A stretch of DNA of 64,000 bases from positions 1,302,001-1,366,000 of the forward strand of contig RQOL01000660.1 in NCBI GenBank assembly GCA_013076295.1, given 5' to 3'. This document shows, piece by piece, positions 1-9,500 of the stretch. Within the stretch, counting starts at the first letter, position 1, and every line of letters starts with the position of its first letter. The translations under genes and the position numbers were made by a program. The notes beneath the pieces are model-generated. The model had not been told where the DNA came from, did not search any database, and saw only the letters and a program-made list of their open reading frames with translations. Source of the DNA: Sanderia malayensis. Its lineage: Eukaryota; Cnidaria; Scyphozoa; Semaeostomeae; Pelagiidae.

Positions 1-517
1 TTTCGATTTCCTTATCACACTCAGAGACCCAGCCTCAACAACCAAACAACAACATACATGTTTCATGATTTATGAGAAATCTCACGCAGCTCAGTTTGCT
101 GTTGTTACAAAACAATAAACAGAACAATAGACTTTGTATCAAAAAATTTTAATTGGGCAATTTAAGAACAAAGCATTCGAAAAACAATGGATCTTATTGT
201 GTTTGTTGATAAAGAAAATAAATGGGTCACAAAAAGACAATTTGAATCTATTTGATATGATTTAGTTGTTCTAAAACTCACGAAAGACAATAGTGAGAGA
301 AAACCGAAAATGAAGATTAAGAACAGGTACAGGCAAGAGAAAACCTTTTGACCATAACATGAATTTGTTTCAGGCAGATAAATCTCAATTTACCATATTA
401 TGAGTCAAGCATAATTTTAATTTAGAGCTAATTGCATTGTTCTGCTCATCCAGTACACTATGCAACTTGCAAAACCTTGTCATATCTTGAAGCGTAAAGA
501 ATAAATCATATTCTTAC
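1..517. other. Shc intron, left window edge
   Basis: AT-rich non-coding sequence downstream (minus-strand sense) of the exon ending at 518. No exon with SH2-type residues and no repeat recognised here. Confidence 0.5.
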
Positions 518-3500
518 CGTATGGATTAAAGGGGGGAGGAACTGGAGGAGGCTGGAGCTTCGGAATCAAGTATCCTTGTGGATCTGAGATCAACTGCGCA
601 GATGCAGATGCCGCTTGCGATGACGTCAAATTGTCGTCAAATGTTTCCCATTTCATACTGCCTGCAAAGTAAAACACCGATTGCTACAGTAGTAAAACAC
701 GGACCATAAAGGGAAAGAATGGTTCGAGTTGGCGAATTTTCAGGTGATCAGAGGTTCGAGCTAAGGAGCTAGTAAGTTAGGCATTTCTTAGAAGTGGCGA
801 TGTTTCAATCCCAGACGATTCTTAGCAGTTCTTGAAAGTATCGGGCAAAAGATGCAGAAATCAAGGTAAAGTTAATGGTCAAGCAATGTAGTCAATGATG
901 TAAAGTTATAATGGCATTCAAAAGTAGCTATTAGCCTGCGGTACTATGACGTCATTGAGCAATCAAGGAGATGAACTAAGCACTTGCAAATCAAGAATCA
1001 AACTGTCAATATACCGAAGCTCCATACCTTGTACGGCTGGTTTATCTGAAGTCTTTCTTTGCATTAAACTCTTCGGATTGTCATACATTGGTTCGGGCTT
1101 TGGGCTGGCGGAAACATTGTCCAGCGCTTGATATTGAGCTGAATTGTCAGTACCGCGTGGAAACTCGTACTGGGCAAAATCAGTTGAATTGATATCAGCT
1201 GGCAACTGATATTGAGGTGAATTGTCCTCCTTCCGAGCGCCGCTATTGGCTGATGGGTTGTCGTTGATGTCGGTCAAAAAGCTGAGTGATGTTGGGGAAG
1301 CCATGGGGTTATCGTAGATTGCCATGAAGTCATCCTGCTTGGTGATTTCACTGTAATCTGTGCCCAAAGCCAATGGAAGGACATCGGGCCTAGGGGTCGA
1401 ATATTCATGGCCTTTTGCTAGCTTGTCATAATTGCCCTAAATAAAAACAAAATAACATAATCATAACAATAACTGATACTTTGATAGGCTGAATTGTTCA
1501 GATGCAAAGCTATCTGTTATTACCGTAAAACCTCGAATAGGCCCCTGGGGGCTTATTTGCAAAAACGAAACTTTAGTCTAATTATTGTTCAATATTAAGC
1601 AAAATAAAAGCTATACGATGCAGCCAATCAATAAAGTTACGGGTTTAAACTTGCTATATTTGCATTCACTAAACAACTTCAAAGTCTGAAAACTTGGGCT
1701 CAATATCCTTGCAACTGATTATCAGGATGGAGGCTTATTCGGAGGTGGGGGCTTATTCGAGTCAAAAACGGACATCTAAAGAGACTTCGATAGTTTTAGT
1801 TTCTATTCGAAACTAGATCCAAGATAACATAGTCTGAATGCTTCAGGTCAATTCAGTGTTGCAGTGGCCTTTCACAGAGTTTTCCTGCCTTGTTTGAAAA
1901 ACTAATTACATAAAAATGTTCTTAAAACTATGACCTATAGCTTTATGTCATTTTCAACTCGTTTACTCCGTTTTTAGCTTTTGGTCTGGGTCGAGCGGTT
2001 GAGAAAAAGCGACTTTTTGATGGGTCAAAGCAACTTTACACGTCATCTCGAGAATAACTCAGAAGTCAGAATTCTAGAACGCGTCTTGAAAAGATCAGAT
2101 CACAACGTGTGATAAGCTATAATAGCATTGCTAGATAAAAAAGAACATCGAATACGTTTGCGTTTGTCTGTTCAGTGATGGTCATAATAGAAAAAGAAGC
2201 TACTCTCGAAACGTCACAGTCATAAATACAGTGGAGCCTCCATATAACGGACACCATTGGGACCAACATCTTTTTCCGTTGTAGAAAGGTGTCCGTTACA
2301 TAGGGGATGCATTTGCAAAAAGATAATCAATTTTGACAAAATTTTTGACAAGAAAATTCGTCCGTTGTTTAGAGGTGTCCGCTGTATAGAGGTATCCGTT
2401 AATGGAGGTTCCACTGTAATCAAATTCACGACATGATGAACCGTTTTCGTGAAAAAATAACACAATTGTAGGTGCCAAAAGATAAGATACGAGGACAGCT
2501 CGTTGATCAGAATTTTGTTGTAATTTTAAACGTTGGGTTAACTGGCAGAATTCCAAACGTTTCATATTTTATAAGAAACCTGGCTCAAGCCCTACTAGTA
2601 AAAGTTTCTTAAACTTTCTATTGTTTTCCATTGTTAAGGAAAACAATAGAACAAAAGAATCTATTGTAATTTAGCACAAATTTTACTAGTAACTTTCTTA
2701 TAAAGTGGTTTCTTATAAAAAAAAAACGTGTAGTGGTTTTTCATAGACATTTCTTATAAAAAATATAGGTGTAATGCGATAAAAATGAATAGAGACAAGC
2801 AGATGCAAGCAAAATGGCATACCTCTGGTATTTGGTGTGGATTTAAAGGCACATCTCCATGTCTCAGATGACTGTATTCGACAGAGTCAGATGAATCGAC
2901 TCTCTCCCGTTGATTGATAGGTGTATAGCCAATGGATGGAGCTGTTGACATTGCCTGGTCCATTGGCGTCTCTCCGGGGAAAACAGATTTGTTGAACCTG
3001 CAATGAAAATCACCATTATTTCATTAAGAAACATTCACTAGAAAATAGTAACTACAGTCAACTCTGTCTAACTCGAACACCCTGGGGAAACGTGAAAATG
3101 TTCGAATTACAAAAAGTTCGAATTATAGAGGTTTATTTTATAAAGGTTGGTTCTTTGGTGATTCTTGAAGGGAAAGAGAATTTCGTTCGAATTAGATAGA
3201 GTTCGAATTACACGAGTTCGAACTATGCAGATTTGACTGTACATAACTATTCCAATGTTCCACCATTCCAGCATTCCATATTCCATATTTTAGTGATAAA
3301 ATAATAGCACATGACTGTCGATAGATTCGCACGAAAAATGCAGCTTACCGTTCTGGGATTTCTGTAGCTTTTGGCGGCTTTGATAAGAATTCCTTGTATT
3401 TGGCCTCAAACGCCTGTCCTATGGTTTGTATTACATTGGCCTTCAAGCTGAATGGACATTCAAGCACAAAGCAGGCTGTAAAGACAAAATAACAGAGATT

Positions 3501-6500
3501 ACAGCTTGAAATAATTGTATCGCTGTTCCACTCAGATCGAAGGCCAAAGCATCAGAAACCCACCCCCTTTTGTTGAAGATCGCTGTTCCACTCACATCGA
3601 AGGCCAAAACAACAGAAACCCACCCCACTTTTGTTCAAGACCGCTGTTCCACTCACATCGAAGGCCAAAACATCAGAAACCCACCCCCCTTTTGTTCAAG
3701 ATCGCTGTTCCACTCACATCGAGGGCCAAAACACTAGGGAGGTGGCGCGCGAAGCGCGCCAGCCTTCCTAGTAATTGTAGAACACAGCAATGAATGACTT
3801 TCGAAACCGTAAATCCAATAGCTTGAACCAAAAAGAGCAAAATGAATTGGTTCAGGTGAGTGAATGTTAACGTTTTGGAGGTAGAAGGGGTAAAACTGAA
3901 GCATGAGGCACCTTGTGATTGAAATGAGAAGAAATGTTTTACTGTTTAAGGCTCTAGGGTAATTTTTTCCTCTTGCCATCTCTTGGCCACCACTACATGA
4001 GGCTTGACGTAACAAGCAACATGCAGTGGCGTAGCCAGAGCAGGAAGATTGGGGGGGCAAACAGGCAAATTTTTTGGCAAATGAAGCCTTGTTTTTTGTC
4101 ATACCCCCCTACAAATTTTATTGCAGATTTGCACTTTTCTCAGAGACCAATTTTCTGCGAATTGGGGGGTGGCTACCCCCCTTGCCCCCCCTCGCTATGC
4201 TACTGGCAACATGCTAAGCACAATTCTCACGAGGAATATGGGGGAGGGGGTTGTGGATTATTGAGAATCTGCTTCAGTCAAGTTTTTATTCCTTTACCTC
4301 TTTCAAATTGACTATCCTTTGCAATGTATGCAACAAATGAGCTGTAATCCTGTGGAGATAATCATACATTGAAATACTCACAAGAATATCTGCATTTATA
4401 GCATTTGGGTACTTATGCATATGAGGAGTGGCTTAATACAAGAGCAACTTAAAAATTATCATAAATTGTCATAAATTATCATATTTTATCATCATATTAT
4501 CACAAATTAATATATACTAAGTCATTTATCTCTCTCTAGCTTTGTGTAGCCTATACCTGCATCACAGTGCTCGATGTACGGAAGTACAGAGCAATAATAG
4601 ATAAATAGATAAGAAGCAAGAAAGGAGACTGGCTTTTCTGTTACTCAAAGTTTCATGCTTTCACAATCATCAGACAGACTATAATCAATGATCAGACAGA
4701 TTATAATCTATAGTCTGTCTGATGATTGTGAAAGCATGAAACTTTGAGTAACAGAGATCCAGTCTCCTTTTTTGCTTCTTATCTATTTATTTAAGTCATT
4801 TACGTACATTATCTCCAGCACTTGCAAATGAAATGTTCTCAACGCAATGATCGCAAATGCATGTTCCAGCTTTTTCACCAACAATTCGTATGTTTGACTG
4901 TGATATTGTCACAGAAACATTCTCACGAGAATAACCAGTGTAGATATCTATAAAAATATCAAGGAATATAGATCATTATTAAAGGGCTTATACATCCCAA
5001 AATGACATAGTGACAGGCCCGTTAAGAGCCAGCTCGGGCCCCAGGGCTACAAACAAACAAGGGGCTGTTTTATAATTGCTTTGCGTTAGCAAAACTTTTC
5101 GCGGGCCCTTCTCGGGCCCTTCTTGAGACCCGGGCCCCGGAAATTTACCCCGGCTACATCCCCTTCTTGACGGCACTGCATATTGATAATCAATGTTCTA
5201 TTATATGTTCTACCAACCTCCAAATATCTTTGATAATGAATGTGGTACCTGCAAAAAATATTTTTTGATAAAAAATTTGATTAATTTCCATTGAATATAA
5301 TTGATTAAAACAATAATAAAAATATTTATTTCATACCTTGAACAACTTTTTCTTAAATTTCATCAAACCAGCTTTATCACAACACTTTGCCATAGCATAC
5401 CTATTGTTGAAAGCAAAAAAAGATTTAGCAAATCATCACATGGTTGAATATCTCAGAGAGGGTGAAGCAGCTACAACAAGACAACAATAACCTATTGTCT
5501 AAGAACAATATAAAACATTGTGCATCAACCACAAAAAAGGTTTGATTTTCACAGACTTCTGAGCTGGAAATTGCCTCAAAGTGACTGTAACTCTGGAAGG
5601 CAGATTACAGTCAAAAGGGGGCCCAACTGTGGCCTGTATTTTTGTTTGGGGGACAGCACCCAGTGCCCCTTGCCCCAAAATCATTGAATTTCTTTGACTG
5701 CATGGACAAGGAACCTTTCACTTGTTTTTAGGTGATAACCTGTGTGATTGTTACAGCTTTGGGAAATATGGTTGTAGGAATACAACCCTGCCCTGTACAT
5801 ACATACACACATACATACATACATACATACATACATTAATGTTATCTCAAGAAATTGGGCGGTTAGCCTACCGGCCCGGATTGCATGAGTAGGGATACGC
5901 TTTTACGGTCGGTGATCCCGATTTGCCGTGCAAATTGTCCGGCCGGTACACCAGGCAGTACTAACCGAATGGTCAAACTGCAAAATGATGACTGAAATCA
6001 TAATGTAAATCAATAAACAATAAAAGAGGACAGGGAGGGTGGGAGGAATTGAATCGAACGTTATCCGAGGCACGATCGTGAAACAATGGTTAATGTACTC
6101 GTGGTCGGTATAGCTAAATACCCTTGGAGGGTTGGGAATGAGAAATGCCTAGAGACAACAATATTGGTGATGTCCGCCCCCAGGGTGTGACACCACATGA
6201 TGGAGGGATCCGATTATTATTAACCTGTCAACTCTCCGTTCGAGCAAAGCAAATGATTAATGACTTCTTTCGACATTAATTCTGCTTAAATTGAAATTTA
6301 ACCCGCATTTAATGTTATCTCAAGAAATTGGGCGGTTAGCCTACCGGCCCGGATTGCATGAGTAGGGATACGCTTTTACGGTCGGTGATCCCGATTTGCC
6401 GTGCAAATTGTCCGGCCACAGAACACAGAGTGTGACCCCACCGAACGTAATATTCTTGTTTGCCTACCAGCTATTTAACTAATTCACTTATATTTGGCTG

Positions 6501-9500
6501 TGGAGCTAGAAATTCCTCGCAACCCTCAAAACAATAAACCTAGAAAATGGCAGGTCAGGAACGTAAGTATAAAAATAAACGTAAAAACTCAAAAAATCAT
6601 AATGAAGGCACCGTAGCACGATCCACCGCGTTTAATCGGCGGTAACCTTCTAAGGAACATATATGCCGTAAAAAGTAGCAGGCAAAAGGCCCCACTACCT
6701 AAAGGCTTGGCGATCAATGCGGTGAGTGAATGTGTGTTTGTGTCCTTCGGTGAGACACGTTTGTTGTTTGAGGCCTTGTATAGCCTGTGCCATGTGTGTG
6801 ATTAGTGTCTCGTTTAAGACACGTGTTCATAGAAGTGGTATCCAATCGTTTCATCTCGTGTGTTGCATCATGCCATGAGGCAGATGTGTTATCCGTGGCC
6901 ACCCTTGAGGCACGTAGCTATTGATGTATTGAGTCATGTCTTTGTTGGAGTCACTACATATCACTCCATTTCGTCACCTGAATCAAGAGTCAAATATCAT
7001 CATAGAATGAACATTCCTGTCTCCTTCAGTGTCCGATATAACAAAGTTACCTCCCGACTACCCCTTCTTCATAATTGTTATTGACAAGGTAACCAAAGAA
7101 TATATTGTGCCCCGACAGAAGAGTGTTCACGTGTGCAAAAAACAGTGGGTACATTGAAGCCAAACATTGTAAAATAATCAACAACAAATAGTGCTACACA
7201 AGTCGATAAACAATAAAGTATGGATCATAAAAGAAATTAAGTAATAACTAAAGTACGGTGTAATCTCATATTGGCCCCAATAGGCAACACGGTCACTAAA
7301 GTACGGAATGTGAAAGTGTCTGGGAGGCCGATAATAGTTGACTCTGCGAAAGCTTGATGTAAACTCGATAAGCGTCACTTGACCATCGCCCTAAGGCTTT
7401 GATCAAATAGTCTGGGAAACCCAAAGAAGCAGCCGTTGTCGCAGCCCCCACGCGGAAACTGTGCAATGTGAACGTTTTAGGCCAACCACACAGCCGCAAG
7501 ACGTGTTGTAATCTTGTGTTTAAGGTTCCTTTTGTCAGGGGGGAATAGTTCTCCCAACGAAATAACGGACCATTAGCACTTCCGCGAACGTGCAGGTAAT
7601 GAAATAATGCGAGAACCGGGCACAAGGAGTTACCGGATTTTGTCAAGACGATTGAGCAACCATTACCGAACTGATCCGTTTTAGAGAACTTTAAGTTAAG
7701 AAAGATACGATCCGGATGCAAACCATCATTAGTTGTAATATCGGCAACTGTTAAATGTCGAGCAGCGAGGAAACCTTCCGGGGGTACGGTGAATTCCGAA
7801 GCCCGAAGAAAACCAAAGAATGCAGTCAGACAGGCTGCCCAAAGCATTATGTCGTCAAAGACCGACAAATCCAGCTGGGATCTGATAAGCGTCAGAACAA
7901 CTGGAGTGATCGGCATTTTTTGCTTAGATGGCGCAACTTGAATTCTGCGTAGGCCTCGCGTAGCCATAGGGATTCGCAAACTACCTTCCAGGGGGTCAGG
8001 ATAGCCATGACGTAATTGAAGTGAACGGACAGCTGCTAAATAGACCTTAATTGAGGATGCTTTATGTGTTCCGCTTAAGCTCGCAATGAAACGCAACAAT
8101 GTCAATTCGGATATAGGGAAAGGAGATCCACGTCCGTCAACAAAGCCATAATGGGTACAAAAATGAATAAACTGTTTTTGAGCGGAGCTATATGTTTTCT
8201 GCGTGGAGCTGGCCAGGGAGTTCGTCAGCAGATGCTGCCAGCCTTGGTCCAAGGCGGAAAAAGTAAATGCATCAGAAACTCCGAGGGAATCTCCCGAGGA
8301 AGTGGGTCTGCATCCGGCGAGTGATGAGCAAACGTCTGAAAATCGAATCGAGATAGAGCATCAGCCGATGTGTTTTGTTTACCCGGGAGATGAACGGCCG
8401 TGAACGTAAAATTAAGTGTTATTGCTAAAATCGTTAACTCGCGTAAAAGGAAGGCCAGATGGCGATCTTTCGCTGCTCCGTTTTGTAGGCATTGCACAAC
8501 GGCCATATTATCACAGCGAAAAGCCACCCGAAGGCGCTGCCAGGACCTCCCCCAAACCTTTGCAGCTAGAACAATGGGGATAAATTCTTTGATTGCAATG
8601 TTGAGAGACAAAAGATTGTCAGGCCAGGGGGCAGCAAACCATTGTTTGTCATAAATAGCGGCAAACCCTTTACTCCCGGCAGCATCTGAAGTTACCTTGA
8701 CAGCCGGCGCTTGAGTCCAATTACGATAATAAAATAGGCTGCGCCCATTCCACTGTGACAACAGGGTGACCCACCAAGTGATATCATCGCGCTCCCACGC
8801 TGACAGCTGCACATGATGATGTAATTTAGCGACCTTGTGCGCGCGGTCAATAAGCCGTCTCAAGAAAGGTCGAGCCAGAACAATAGCCTGGCAACAATGT
8901 TGCAGAGTACCGATTAACGAGAGAAGTTCGCGCTTCGTGCCGGTAAACTTCGTTGACCAAAGCGAGAGTTGTTTGTGTATTTTTTGTACTTTCTCGTCCG
9001 GCAAACGTAGTTCGAGAGATTCGGTATTGAGAATGAAACCCAAAAAAGTTATCTCAGTCGATGGGCCCTCGGTTTTCCCCGCTGCTAGTGGCACGCCTAA
9101 TTTTTCGCAAATCGTAGCACAGCGGTGGAGCATATTGGCACAGTCAGGTGAGTCTCCCTTGCCAAAGATGATGAAATCATCTAAGTAGTGCAGGACAGTG
9201 GCATGTTGGCCCCCTTGTTCAAAGATCGACTGTAGTACATCGGCAAATTTAGTGAAAATGCGTGGGGCAGAGCGGAGACCGAAAGGTAGGGCAAGATCGA
9301 CAAAATAAAACCCGTTCCAAAACATGCCCAAGAATCGGCGATCTTCGGGCCGGACGGGTAATAAACGGTAAGCCCGTTTGATATCAAATTTCGCTAACAT
9401 TGTCCCCTTGCCGAGCTGCATAATTGTCGCGATAGCCTCTGGGATGCCTGCATAGGAAACTGTTGCATTGTGGTCGGGAATGAGGTCGTTCACACTGTGG

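Noticed and set aside
2754..2822. Extension of the exon 2823-2997 reading frame to a hydrophobic C-terminus (transmembrane-like)
   Set aside because: It reads past a good GT donor at 2822-2821 into the intron; the spliced frame continues into the 1436-1028 exon in phase.
4988..5180. GC-rich stretch with repeated CGGGCCC, possibly a MITE
   Set aside because: Ends GTGACAGGCCCGTTAAG and GTGCCGTCAAGAAGG are only loosely inverted and I could not find a target duplication.
5499..5684. 61-codon minus-strand ORF in a Shc intron
   Set aside because: No splice phase compatible with neighbouring Shc exons and no protein resemblance.
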